40,263 nucleotides of DNA from IMG/VR virus record IMGVR_UViG_3300005663_000109, positions 1 through 40,263 of that record, one strand, 5' to 3'. Numbering within the stretch: position 1 is the stretch's first letter; each line of letters starts with the position of its first letter. The position numbers and the translations under genes are program-made. The stretch comes from a virus. The notes under the pieces were generated by a model. It worked only from the letters and a program-made list of their open reading frames with translations. It ran no database searches and was not told the origin of the DNA. Of this stretch, positions 1-6,911 are shown piece by piece.

Positions 1-2
1 AC

Positions 3-476
3 CTGCGGCTGGTGCGGGCCACGCCGGTGATCTTCAACGAGGGCGGCAAGCCGAACCGGGCCTGGGATTACTACGAGCACAGAAGCAGCCACTCGCAGCT
101 CGAGGATCCGTACAACCTGGGCGGCGGGCAGACGACGATCACCGTGACCCGCAAGGTGCCGGTGTTCGCCCCGGACGACGACTCGGAGGCGGGGTACTGG
201 ACGGTGGAGAGCGCCCTGCGCTACCTGTGCCACTTCCACGTGCCCGGCCCGATCGACACGATGGACTTGGGTATCGAGGACATGACCCACGAAGAAGCAC
301 TAGAGGAGCTGGAGGGACTGTCTAAGACCCTCGCTCGCGCTAGACAGCAGGAGATCGTAGTCGACGATGTTCCTGTCGACTATCCCGAGGACGACGAGCC
401 CCCGGAAGAGACTGAAGATACTGAGCTTTCAACCGAAGAGCTGGACAACTTGATCGATAGAGAACTGGAGGAGTGA
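3..476 (+). CDS. Hypothetical protein, C-terminal part (cut by window edge)
   Basis: The reading frame is already open at the first base, so this is the 3' part of a longer gene; the GTG at 12 is probably internal. The visible 157 or so residues begin hydrophilic and aromatic-rich and end in a strongly acidic tail with many Glu and Asp, including a DDEPPEE stretch. I do not recognise the family. The stop is one base before the next ATG, and a GGAGGAG sequence inside its last codons is the ribosome binding site of that next gene, so the two are in one operon. No catalytic motif is visible. Confidence 0.7.
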   Translation: MRLVRATPVIFNEGGKPNRAWDYYEHRSSHSQLEDPYNLGGGQTTITVTRKVPVFAPDDDSEAGYWTVESALRYLCHFHVPGPIDTMDLGIEDMTHEEALEELEGLSKTLARARQQEIVVDDVPVDYPEDDEPPEETEDTELSTEELDNLIDRELEE

Positions 477-477
477 G

Positions 478-783
478 ATGAGTGAAGAGTTCAAGGTAGG
501 TACGACGGTGCGAAGCAAGGCCGGAGGACCACTGATGACCGTGCGTGCTGTGAGTAACACGATGAGCACATGGATCGAATGCCAGTACTGGAGCGAGGTG
601 AACGGACAGTTTGTCAGCACGTCCTTCCGCCTTGAGGAGCTGGTTGATGTTGATCAGAAAGAGCAGACCGTTCGGGAGTTGGTGGAGAAGCTGGAGAACT
701 TGAAGGCCAAGAACGCCACGAGTGCTCAAGTTGACCTCGCCGGGATGCTCAAGAAGTACTTCGCCTCGAAAGAAGTAGAGTGA
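478..783 (+). CDS. DUF2158 (YodC-like) small protein
   Basis: The 101-residue protein starts with a pattern typical of the DUF2158/YodC family: a hydrophobic FKVGTTVRSKAGGPLMTV strand region followed by a Cys-Gln-Tyr-Trp element and a Phe-rich segment ending in EEL. That family is a small beta-barrel of unknown function found in many bacteria and phages. A C-terminal helical extension (about residues 58-101) rich in Lys and Glu lies beyond the domain. ATG 478 has a good GGAGGAG site 5-10 bases upstream. The stop overlaps the GTG of a tiny downstream gene as GTGA. Confidence 0.75.
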   Translation: MSEEFKVGTTVRSKAGGPLMTVRAVSNTMSTWIECQYWSEVNGQFVSTSFRLEELVDVDQKEQTVRELVEKLENLKAKNATSAQVDLAGMLKKYFASKEVE

Positions 784-878
784 GAGACTTCTTCATCGGG
801 CTGGCAGGAGCATTCACAGGGATTGCGATCATGATGTTTCTCGCCTCTATAGCTCTACTCGCACGGGTGTTCTGGTGA
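780..878 (+). CDS. Tiny predicted membrane protein (32 aa)
   Basis: A 32-residue frame starts at GTG 780, whose last two bases begin the TGA of the DUF2158 gene (GTGA overlap, the standard arrangement in this region). The product is almost entirely one hydrophobic helix (from FFIGLAGAF to ALLARVFW) with an Arg at each end, so a single membrane-spanning segment is likely. Its function is unknown. The coupling geometry and the strong hydrophobic bias support a real gene, but a frame this short could arise by chance. Confidence 0.5.
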   Translation: MRDFFIGLAGAFTGIAIMMFLASIALLARVFW

Positions 879-1000
879 TAGTTCTCTAGATCGTCTGGCA
901 CGGTGACGGCTTCGGTCACAACTGGATCGTGAAGATAACCGGGGACAAAGAGCACGCGGACCATCTAGCTGAGGCCCCAGGTAAGCGTGGAAGAGGTTGA
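875..1000 (+). pseudogene. Small gene interrupted by an in-frame amber codon
   Basis: GTG 875 overlaps the TGA of the preceding micro-gene (GTGA). The frame reads four codons (MIVL), then TAG at 887-889, then continues as a plausible protein containing WHGDGFGHNWIVKI to TGA at 998-1000, about 40 codons in all. The post-stop part has no upstream ATG, GTG or TTG except GTG 929. Amber is used as a normal terminator by many other genes here, so general recoding is unlikely. It is either a nonsense mutation, a sequencing error, or a site of occasional readthrough. The product is unrecognised. Confidence 0.4.
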
Positions 1001-1055
1001 GGTAGAAGACATCGGGAAGGCTATAGAAGCGGCTCTGACGAAGGGGTGCTGGTGA
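987..1055 (+). CDS. Possible 22-aa micro-gene
   Basis: A 22-codon frame runs from GTG 987 to TGA 1053-1055. It encodes an acidic amphipathic peptide beginning MEEVEVEDIGKAI. Its stop shares a base with the next ATG (TGATG), and its start overlaps the end of the interrupted gene upstream, so it bridges an otherwise unexplained gap in a chain of coupled genes. There is no family resemblance, and the length makes it only a candidate. Confidence 0.3.
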   Translation: MEEVEVEDIGKAIEAALTKGCW

Positions 1056-1285
1056 TGCAGGTAGATATGACCCCGAGAGGGTGGAGTGGCTATGACAGAG
1101 GGCAGATCGCTGCGGTCATAGCCTATCTGCTTGAGAAGTGGCCGATAGCAGAGATACGTACGTCTCGGCAGAAGTTGATCGTAGACGTGGATCGCCAGCC
1201 TTTCGTATCATCAGAAGAGGTGGAGGAGGCTCGTCGAACGATCGCTGAGCTAGGACCATGGGAGAAGACAGGTTCTCAAACTTGA
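1055..1285 (+). CDS. Hypothetical protein, 76 aa
   Basis: ATG 1055 is preferred over the in-frame GTGs at 1046 and 1052 because it forms a TGATG junction with the upstream micro-gene. The product looks like a compact alpha/beta domain: an N-terminal segment with GYDRGQIAAVIAYLLEKWP, a central strand containing KLIVDVD, and a C-terminal helix rich in Glu and Arg. I do not recognise a family. It lies in the early-type small-gene train and is likely cotranscribed with its neighbours. Confidence 0.6.
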   Translation: MQVDMTPRGWSGYDRGQIAAVIAYLLEKWPIAEIRTSRQKLIVDVDRQPFVSSEEVEEARRTIAELGPWEKTGSQT

Positions 1286-1303
1286 TACGGATATGGAGGG
1301 GCG

Positions 1304-1402
1304 ATGATAAAGCTGATGATCCGCGTGCTGGGAAAATCCACGATCGGGTGTCTCAATCACAGAGGACTGATTCCGAATAACGCGATGAGTCAGATCCGAT
1401 GA
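1304..1402 (+). CDS. Tiny hypothetical protein, 32 aa
   Basis: ATG 1304 follows a GGAGGGG ribosome binding site (1295-1301 region), and the TGA overlaps the next start as ATGA at 1399-1402. Both ends therefore have the signals expected of a translated gene. The 32-residue product begins MIKLMIRVLGKSTIGC and is basic. There is no recognisable domain. Confidence 0.55.
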   Translation: MIKLMIRVLGKSTIGCLNHRGLIPNNAMSQIR

Positions 1403-1617
1403 GAGTACGAGTCATAGATAAGCCTCCGATCGAAAAGAAGCACGGAGTCAAGCTGGGGAACGAGTACGAGGTTCTTGGCGAGACTGAGAGGCATACTTAC
1501 TCGGACGGGTCACCGAAGAGGCACTCGCACAATAGATCTGTCTGGATCATGGGTGCGGCAGGAGAGAAGGTGAAGCTCTTGCGCCACGAGTGGGAAGACG
1601 CCGATGACTCAGCGTGA
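1399..1617 (+). CDS. Hypothetical protein, 72 aa
   Basis: A 72-residue product starts at ATG 1399, coupled to the tiny upstream gene. The sequence looks beta-rich, with MRVRVIDKPP, then a segment containing GVKLGNEYEVLGE, then RSVWIMGAAGEKVKLL. This resembles small SH3-like barrels found in phages, but that is inference from pattern only. The last 14 bases overlap the next gene. No catalytic or metal-binding residues stand out. Confidence 0.6.
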   Translation: MRVRVIDKPPIEKKHGVKLGNEYEVLGETERHTYSDGSPKRHSHNRSVWIMGAAGEKVKLLRHEWEDADDSA

Positions 1618-1786
1618 GGCAAAGAGACGAGTACTTCGGTACTGGGGAGCTGCTATGCAGATCGAAATAGCGTCGTTCCTCTTGGAGGAAGAGGATGTTG
1701 AGGATGATGACTGGGCACGTCTTTGGGACGCACAGGTCGAGTTGGGTGACGAGCTGATACGACGGGGTGAGAGTTCGCCTAAGTAA
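1604..1786 (+). CDS. Hypothetical helical protein, 60 aa
   Basis: A 60-residue acidic helical protein begins MTQREAKRRVLRYWGAAMQ and contains a run of Glu and Asp near residues 28-36. The start overlaps the previous gene by 14 bases. No family is recognised. It is followed by a 36-base gap carrying the repeat found again before the gene at 6705, so it may end a transcription or translation unit. Confidence 0.55.
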   Translation: MTQREAKRRVLRYWGAAMQIEIASFLLEEEDVEDDDWARLWDAQVELGDELIRRGESSPK

Positions 1787-1794
1787 CGTCTGAT

Positions 1795-1809
1795 CGCACA
1801 AGGCATAGG
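1795..1809 (+). repeat. 15-base repeat, copy 1
   Basis: The sequence CGCACAAGGCATAGG occurs here and again at 6688-6702. Each copy lies in a rare intergenic gap of the small-gene region, just before a gene start. This copy continues into TAGGCT, a plausible -10 hexamer, but no convincing -35 lies 17 bases upstream. Function is unknown; an operator, RNA element or phage-specific promoter are options. Confidence 0.6.
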
Positions 1810-1822
1810 CTGGAGGTGCTTG

Positions 1823-2029
1823 ATGATTACGGTTGTAAAGAACGGTGCGGATCAGATTATGATTGGGCTGGCGGAAGTGAGCTTGGATGCAGTGCTAACC
1901 ATCGATTCAGGGGGCATGCGAATCGTGATCGGGAGAGAAGGTCAGCTCGGGAAAGATGAGACTCCCGACCGATACAAGACGTGGATCGACGGCTACATCG
2001 CAGGTAGGTTGTCAGCGAGAGAGAAATGA
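1823..2029 (+). CDS. Hypothetical protein, 68 aa
   Basis: ATG 1823 is preferred over the overlapping TTG at 1820 because a GGAGG site lies 6-11 bases upstream. The product begins MITVVKNGADQIMIGLAEV and has alternating hydrophobic strands followed by a short helix (YKTWIDGYIAGRLS). I do not recognise the family. Its TGA overlaps the ThyX-like gene start as ATGA, implying translational coupling with that enzyme. Confidence 0.6.
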   Translation: MITVVKNGADQIMIGLAEVSLDAVLTIDSGGMRIVIGREGQLGKDETPDRYKTWIDGYIAGRLSAREK

Positions 2030-2928
2030 CTGAACAGACCACGAAGACACCTGGACCTTACGAGGCTGTCGTCCTCGCTGACTCTATCGCGTCGGGTGTT
2101 CGCCTGACTACGCTCTGCTGCACGTTCCCTCGGATCGTGCTTGCTGAGTTCAATACGCATCGGGTATTCAGTCGTAACTCTGCCAGCTCGCGCGCGATCC
2201 CGGTGAAGAGGCGCATCGCGCAGATCCAGGCGAACCCTTATGTTCCTCTCTCGTTCGGCAAGAACAAGCGTGGGATGCAGGCAAAGGCCGAGGAGGTCGC
2301 CGACGCCGAAAAGGCGCGTCTCTCGTGGGCGTTGGCCCAGGACTACGCGTGTCTGCAAGCTGCAAGCCTCGCGTCGATCGGTCTCCACAAGCAGTGGGCG
2401 AACCGGCTCCTTGAGCCTTTCGCCTGGCACACGGTGATCGTGTCGGCGACAGAGTGGGACAACTACTTCGCGCTTCGCGATTCGGAGCACGCGCAGCCAG
2501 AGATCGCGAAGGTCACGCGGGCGATGAAGATCGCGAGGATTGAGAGCACGCCGATCGAGATGGATCCGGGTGACTGGCATCTACCGCTCTGCGGCATCGC
2601 AACTGCACGTCGCGCGGAGGACATCGACACACTCGTCAAGCTCTGCGTCGCGCGCTGTGCCGCCATCTCCTACGAGCGGCACATGGAGCAGAATGTCGAG
2701 AAAGCACTCGACCGCTACGATAAGCTCCTGTCAGCGGGGCACATGAGTCCCTTCGAGCACGCTGCCGTCGTCGGCACACCACATCCGGCCTACGGCGGAG
2801 AGGTGTACGTGAGCGGTGACAGCTTCACCGCTCAAGGTCCGTTCATCGGCAACTTCCGTGCGCCTTGGATCCAACATCGTAAGATGCTTCCTGGTGAGGC
2901 AGTCTTCGGGAGCATGATTGATGAGTGA
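2026..2928 (+). CDS. thyX: ThyX-like flavin-dependent thymidylate synthase
   Basis: The 300-residue protein has the ThyX layout. An N-terminal region leads to a motif THRVFSRNSASSR at about residues 44-56, the counterpart of the canonical RHRxxSxNExSxRY signature. Near the C-terminus lies an LSAGHMSPFEHAA element characteristic of the family. ThyX makes dTMP from dUMP using methylene-tetrahydrofolate, FAD and NADPH, and phages use it to supply thymidylate for replication. The first Arg of RHR is Thr here and the Glu and final Tyr are replaced, as in divergent phage homologues, so catalysis is likely but not certain. Start ATG 2026 is coupled to the gene before it. Its end overlaps the zinc-finger/DUF3310 gene by 8 bases. 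Confidence 0.85.
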   Translation: MTEQTTKTPGPYEAVVLADSIASGVRLTTLCCTFPRIVLAEFNTHRVFSRNSASSRAIPVKRRIAQIQANPYVPLSFGKNKRGMQAKAEEVADAEKARLSWALAQDYACLQAASLASIGLHKQWANRLLEPFAWHTVIVSATEWDNYFALRDSEHAQPEIAKVTRAMKIARIESTPIEMDPGDWHLPLCGIATARRAEDIDTLVKLCVARCAAISYERHMEQNVEKALDRYDKLLSAGHMSPFEHAAVVGTPHPAYGGEVYVSGDSFTAQGPFIGNFRAPWIQHRKMLPGEAVFGSMIDE

Positions 2929-3529
2929 GTGTATTACTGAAGACTGTCACGCCTTCAGTACCGCGGGATCAATCTACTGTAACAAGCACTACCACTCTCT
3001 CGGTGACAACGAGGATAACCAGATGTCTGTGTGTAACGTCGGAGGATGTGAGAAACCTACGACAGAAAAGTCGATCTACTGTTTAGATCACAAGTACCCT
3101 CAAGGTCATCCGTTCGTTGCTAATGAGCAAGCTGTTCGAGAAGGGCTCAAAGGAGTTATGACGGTGGAGTTCGCTGGTAAGCATTTCGAACCGCATGAGC
3201 TTGTTATGCTTTTTGAGGACGGGCCTACGTGTTCGCTCCGAGACTGTACTGATCTTGTTTTCGCCGACAGTCTGTGTCGTGGACATTGGGGTCCACCAGA
3301 CGAGCCAGTGGCTGTAAATCACCCAGCGCATTACGGAGGCAAGGACAATCCGTACGAGGTGATCAAGGTCACTGATGTGTGGCTGACCCTCGAAGAGAAC
3401 ATCGGAGCAATGAAGTTCAACGCGATCAAGTACATCGCACGAGCAGGGAAGAAGGAAGATCTTCTCAAGGATCTGAAGAAGGCTAAGTGGTACCTGAATC
3501 ATCTGATCGAGAAGCTGGAGGAACAATGA
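2921..3529 (+). CDS. Triple zinc-finger-like protein fused to DUF3310
   Basis: ATG 2921 (rather than TTG 2918) gives 202 residues. Three similar motifs of the form C-x4-C-x(9-10)-C-x2-H lie at residues 4-23, 38-57 and 104-122, which should each bind a metal ion. Residues 132-200 match DUF3310, the phage domain found in T7 gp1.7-type proteins linked to nucleotide metabolism: a VNHPAHYGG start, then KFNAIKYIARAGKKED and a C-terminal helix. Coupling to the thymidylate synthase upstream fits a role in nucleotide metabolism. The fused fingers are an unusual addition; they could bind nucleic acid or partners. Confidence 0.75.
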   Translation: MSECITEDCHAFSTAGSIYCNKHYHSLGDNEDNQMSVCNVGGCEKPTTEKSIYCLDHKYPQGHPFVANEQAVREGLKGVMTVEFAGKHFEPHELVMLFEDGPTCSLRDCTDLVFADSLCRGHWGPPDEPVAVNHPAHYGGKDNPYEVIKVTDVWLTLEENIGAMKFNAIKYIARAGKKEDLLKDLKKAKWYLNHLIEKLEEQ

Positions 3530-3801
3530 GTAGGAAGTCATCGTGTGAGGTCACGTGCGACGGTTGCTCTAAGACCAGTCAGGAGAAGGACGAGCATGAC
3601 ATCCCTGAAGGTTGGACACATATCGCGATCCAGCAACCTAAGCTCACTACGGGTCTGGGTCGCCGGCCTAGTGACTACAAGACAAAAGAGATCGATCTCT
3701 GTAAGCAGTGTGCTACACAGGAGCATCTCAAGCTTGTGATCGAAGTTATCACCAAAGCAAAGGGATGGCTGCGATCGAAGCCCATCGCGGAGCTGGCATG
3801 A
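3526..3801 (+). CDS. Small zinc-ribbon-like protein, 91 aa
   Basis: ATG 3526 overlaps the upstream stop as ATGA and has a GGAGGAAC site just before it; an upstream in-frame start at 3487 lies inside the preceding gene and is not needed. Two CxxC pairs (C11/C14 and C59/C62) frame a segment containing an EGWTHI element, the pattern of a small phage zinc ribbon. The function is unknown. The next gene overlaps its stop. Confidence 0.65.
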   Translation: MSRKSSCEVTCDGCSKTSQEKDEHDIPEGWTHIAIQQPKLTTGLGRRPSDYKTKEIDLCKQCATQEHLKLVIEVITKAKGWLRSKPIAELA

Positions 3802-4091
3802 CTGACGACAACAAGATCGACAAGGGGACACTGATCCCGATCACCACCGACGAGGTGGAGCAGGACGAGGCGATCAGGTTGTCGACGAAGGCTGCGCTGA
3901 AGATTCTGCGAACCGACAAGATCGCAGCACTCGTACTCGGTGTGATCATAGACAACGAAGACGGAACCATGAAGTTCATCCAGGGTAAGATGAGCGGTGT
4001 CCACGAGTGCATGGTCGTTGGTATGATCGAGGAGTTGAAGTTCGGCTACATGCACCAAGAACCTGGTGTGATCAATATCGAGGACGACTGA
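3798..4091 (+). CDS. Hypothetical protein, 97 aa
   Basis: ATG 3798 is chosen because it overlaps the preceding TGA (ATGA) and has GGAG about 7 bases upstream. The protein begins MTDDNKIDKGTLIPITTDE, contains an amphipathic helix with LSTKAALKILR and then alternating hydrophobic strands (IAALVLGVIID, CMVVGMIEELKFGYM). No known family is evident. It ends in a TGATG junction with the next gene. Confidence 0.6.
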   Translation: MTDDNKIDKGTLIPITTDEVEQDEAIRLSTKAALKILRTDKIAALVLGVIIDNEDGTMKFIQGKMSGVHECMVVGMIEELKFGYMHQEPGVINIEDD

Positions 4092-4723
4092 TGAAGATCG
4101 TACTGAAGAGAGACTCTGCTAGAGTACCAGACGAGGAGATCGACACTTCGGGGATGCCTGAAACTCTAGTCGAGATCCACGAGGCGTACGCTGGTCCGAT
4201 CTTCGTAACAGACCAAGGCGAGTTCCTCGTAGTCATGCGCGACAATGGGATCGAAGTCTGGTGGAACAATCGGTGTGTCTGGTCTTCCACACGGCTGATC
4301 CCCATTATTCCGGACGAGATCACCGTGCGTGGGCTGAAGGGGCCGCAGGCGAAGGTTCCTACTATCGACGAGATGTACGAGATACTCGCTCGGTTCTGTG
4401 CATCTCACTTTGGGAAACGGGGGGAGAAGGCCCGGATCTCGATACCTGCGAATCCCAAGTATGACGACGATCTGATGCTGATGGCGTTCATCGAGTCGTA
4501 CACTTGTCTGCTATCGGAACATCGCCGGATCGAACGTGCATGTGACCAGCTTGAGGTCCAGCTCGCCGGATGTGGTGTGATCGCTCAGGGCTACGGCAAG
4601 AGCGACGAGGTGAAGAGTGGTGATTACGGATGGAGTGGATCGTACGAAGATGTGAAAAAGCTGCGAGTGAAGATGGAGAAGCTGGAGGAACTTTTGCGTC
4701 CTCTACGACCGGGAGAAGATTGA
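4091..4723 (+). CDS. Hypothetical protein, 210 aa
   Basis: ATG 4091 forms TGATG with the previous gene. The N-terminal half (residues 1-90) looks like a beta-rich domain with a WW pair (GIEVWWNNRCVW). The C-terminal half is helical and ends in a Lys/Glu-rich coiled-coil-like segment with MEKLEELLRPLRP. A Gly-rich connector around residues 160-185 (CGVIAQGYGKSDEV) separates the two. No catalytic signature is seen and no function is proposed. Confidence 0.6.
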   Translation: MKIVLKRDSARVPDEEIDTSGMPETLVEIHEAYAGPIFVTDQGEFLVVMRDNGIEVWWNNRCVWSSTRLIPIIPDEITVRGLKGPQAKVPTIDEMYEILARFCASHFGKRGEKARISIPANPKYDDDLMLMAFIESYTCLLSEHRRIERACDQLEVQLAGCGVIAQGYGKSDEVKSGDYGWSGSYEDVKKLRVKMEKLEELLRPLRPGED

Positions 4724-4908
4724 TGCCGAAGAAGATCGAGCTCTCTCCATACCAGCGGATCATGCGTAATGCTTATCTCGGGAAGGGAGTACGGTTGAAT
4801 GCTCGGGAAGTGATGGAGTTGTCGTTCGATGAAGCGATCAAGACTGCTGCTGCCGGTGATGATGAACAGGACGAAGAGGATGTAGAGATCTGGCTTCCTG
4901 ATGACTGA
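4723..4908 (+). CDS. Hypothetical protein, 61 aa
   Basis: ATG 4723 couples to the upstream stop (TGATG). The product begins MPKKIELSPYQRIMRNAYLG, with a basic N-terminal half resembling a helical module and an acidic tail (EQDEEDVEIWLPDD). No family was recognised. It overlaps the next gene by 8 bases. Confidence 0.6.
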   Translation: MPKKIELSPYQRIMRNAYLGKGVRLNAREVMELSFDEAIKTAAAGDDEQDEEDVEIWLPDD

Positions 4909-5188
4909 CAAGTGCAGACATTGTAGGCTGCCGAATCGAGACGACGGTTACGACGCGTGTCTTGGAATGATCGTAGGCGCGATGAATGCGTGTTGCGGTC
5001 ATGGTGACGTCAAGTGTGCCTACATCCAGTACCGAGCCGAAGATGCACCTGACGCGATAGGTACGTGGAACTGCTGGTGCGTCATCGGCGATGCCACTGA
5101 ACGTGGGAAGTGTTCGCAGTGCGGGGACGAGCGGACGTTCCGCATCTCCGGTGAAGAGGTGGTCTTGTTTCTCAAGGTGGTGGATTGA
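4901..5188 (+). CDS. Cys-rich small phage protein, 95 aa
   Basis: The protein has ten cysteines. They include an N-terminal CRHC pair (C5/C8), a DACLG element followed by an ACCGHG motif at residues 30-35, and a C-terminal CSQCGD pair (C71/C74). The CLG...ACCGHG arrangement recurs in many phage hypothetical proteins; its role is unknown, but metal binding is likely. It is the last gene before the terminase. The 20-base gap that follows contains TACGCT, a weak -10 candidate. Confidence 0.65.
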   Translation: MTDKCRHCRLPNRDDGYDACLGMIVGAMNACCGHGDVKCAYIQYRAEDAPDAIGTWNCWCVIGDATERGKCSQCGDERTFRISGEEVVLFLKVVD

Positions 5189-5208
5189 TCTCGTGCTACG
5201 CTGTCTAG

Positions 5209-6675
5209 ATGCTCCTCACCGACCAGACAGAAGTTCGTATGGCTCTCGACCGCTATCGGCGAGTCAGGGCCAAAGTCGCACGGCGCAATCCCAACGAGTG
5301 CGTAGAGTTTGTACTCAAGGACGAGACAACGCAGAAGCCTGTGAAGCAGGCGATGCATCACGAGAGGATCCAGCGCTCGTTCACCGAGGAAGATCGAGTC
5401 ATTGTCTGGTCGCATGTCGGCGCCGGCAAGACTCAGCAGGCGATTGGCAGACTCCTCTACGAGATCGGGAACGACCCACTTCAGCGTTGGATTGTCGCGT
5501 CACGAGGCATGACGCAGTCCACGAAGATTGTTCGGCAGGTCAGGCAATACATCGAACAGTCGATCGAGCTGCGCGAGGTGTTCCCTCACTTGAGGCCGAG
5601 CAGAGGCGACCCCTGGACCGACACGCAGATCACAGTAGACCGACCGGGGCGACCAAAAGACCCGACGCTTCGTGCGATTGGCACCGACACAGCGACTACG
5701 TTGGGGACGCGAGCCAATGGAGCACTGCTGGATGACGTGCTGAGCTGGGACAACACGGCCACACCGCGACAGCGAGAGAAGCTGTGGGAGTGGTACAACG
5801 CGAACATCGTGTCGAGGTTGGAGCCCGGAGCGAAGGTTTGGTGCATTGGCACCGCGTTCCATCCAGAAGATCTGATGCACCGGATGGCGAAGCTGAAGTC
5901 GTTCAGCTACTACAAGTTCCCCGTCATCGATCCCGCGACGGGCAATCCCATGTGGCCGGAGAAGTGGGGGCACGCTAGGATCGAGGAGCGACGTAACGAG
6001 ACTACTCCGCACGAGTTCGCTCGCACGATGCTGTGCACTCCGCTCGATGACGCGCGAGCCAGATTCAAGCGGGCGTGGATCGATCAGTGCATGGCGAGGG
6101 GTGACGGGAAGAAGAGCGCCTTCGCACTCAAGTCGGTTCCGCTAGGCTACAGAGTCTACACTGGAGTGGATCTGGGGCACCGTCAGAAGAAGAACAGCGA
6201 CGAGACTGTGTTGTTCACGATCATCGTGCACCCGAATGAGGACCGCGAGATTCTCTGCATTGAGTCCGGCCGATGGACTGGCGGTGACATCGTCGACAAG
6301 ATCATCGATACTTACAATCGGTTCCTCGGGATCATGGTCGTGGAGAACAACGCGGCTCAGCAGTTCATACTGGATTTCACCAAGAAGAAGAGTGCTGTAC
6401 CCGTGGTCCCGTTCACCACGGGTCGGAACAAGCTGCACCCTGAGTTCGGTATTGAGGGACTCGCAGCTGAGATGGCGAACAGCAAGTGGATCATCCCGTC
6501 AACAGGGGGTATCCCTGCGAACCATCAGATCGCGTCTTTCATTGAAGAGATGATGTACTACGACCCGAGGTCGCATACAGGGGATCGACTGATGGCTGCC
6601 TGGTTCGCTAAGGAAGCGTCACGTAAGAAGCCGAAGCGATCCGGTCGCGGACGGATTGATCTGCTGTCACGCTAA
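5209..6675 (+). CDS. terL: Terminase large subunit
   Basis: This is the DNA-packaging motor, which pumps DNA through the portal and cuts it. The 488-residue protein has a Walker A motif SHVGAGKT at 68-75, a Walker B GALLDD at 171-176 and a coupling motif GTAFHPED at 214-221. A C-terminal RNase H-like nuclease domain follows, with candidate metal ligands D321 in TGVDLG, E379 in VVEN and D459. All parts are present and in order, at the usual length. ATG 5209 lacks a strong ribosome binding site; ATG 5239, preceded by AGAAG, is an alternative. No recognisable small terminase subunit is adjacent. Confidence 0.92.
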   Translation: MLLTDQTEVRMALDRYRRVRAKVARRNPNECVEFVLKDETTQKPVKQAMHHERIQRSFTEEDRVIVWSHVGAGKTQQAIGRLLYEIGNDPLQRWIVASRGMTQSTKIVRQVRQYIEQSIELREVFPHLRPSRGDPWTDTQITVDRPGRPKDPTLRAIGTDTATTLGTRANGALLDDVLSWDNTATPRQREKLWEWYNANIVSRLEPGAKVWCIGTAFHPEDLMHRMAKLKSFSYYKFPVIDPATGNPMWPEKWGHARIEERRNETTPHEFARTMLCTPLDDARARFKRAWIDQCMARGDGKKSAFALKSVPLGYRVYTGVDLGHRQKKNSDETVLFTIIVHPNEDREILCIESGRWTGGDIVDKIIDTYNRFLGIMVVENNAAQQFILDFTKKKSAVPVVPFTTGRNKLHPEFGIEGLAAEMANSKWIIPSTGGIPANHQIASFIEEMMYYDPRSHTGDRLMAAWFAKEASRKKPKRSGRGRIDLLSR

Positions 6676-6687
6676 CTCGTGAGCATC

Positions 6688-6702
6688 CGCACAAGGCATA
6701 GG
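6688..6702 (+). repeat. 15-base repeat, copy 2
   Basis: This is an exact second copy of CGCACAAGGCATAGG, also at 1795-1809. It fills the short gap between the terminase and the GTG start at 6705, so its AAGG may act as the ribosome binding region for that gene. It continues as TAGGTT, weakly like a -10 box, but a promoter there would initiate downstream of the start codon. Confidence 0.55.
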
Positions 6703-6704
6703 TT

Positions 6705-6911
6705 GTGGCTAGCTACAACGAGTTGCAGTGTGCTCTCGAACATGAGCACGTCTACACGCGTCTTGAGATGGGACTATTCCATTTTGAGGCTACTGAGGAA
6801 GAGCGAGATGCTCTTGTCGTAGCAACGTGTCTACTTGCGTGGGAAGATCGAAATAACATTTTGTTCTTTGTAGTAGATCGAGCGAAAACTAGACTAGGTA
6901 TCGAAGTATGA
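6705..6911 (+). CDS. Paralog cluster member 1 (68 aa)
   Basis: GTG 6705 starts a 68-residue acidic helical protein. Residues 33-40 (ERDALVVA) carry the motif that recurs in the next six genes: charged residue, Asp-Ala, hydrophobic trio, Ala. A hydrophobic C-terminal helix follows (NNILFFVVDRAK). The family is unknown to me. The gene is first in a tightly coupled seven-gene set between the terminase and a terminator hairpin, and its TGA overlaps the next ATG. Confidence 0.6.
   Translation: MASYNELQCALEHEHVYTRLEMGLFHFEATEEERDALVVATCLLAWEDRNNILFFVVDRAKTRLGIEV

Noticed and set aside
3526-5188. A small terminase subunit directly before terL
   Set aside because: None of the small proteins there shows a typical HTH plus oligomerisation layout; the best HTH candidate in the window is the gene at 13800, far from terL.
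5185-5210. Promoter directly before terL
   Set aside because: TACGCT and TTGATC are present but separated by only a few bases, and no -35 lies at 17 bases, so it was not listed.
5091-5735. Plus-strand open frame of 214 codons overlapping the terminase start
   Set aside because: It is a shadow frame of the Cys-rich protein and the terminase, with Arg/Ser-rich low-information sequence. The terminase motifs are in the other frame.
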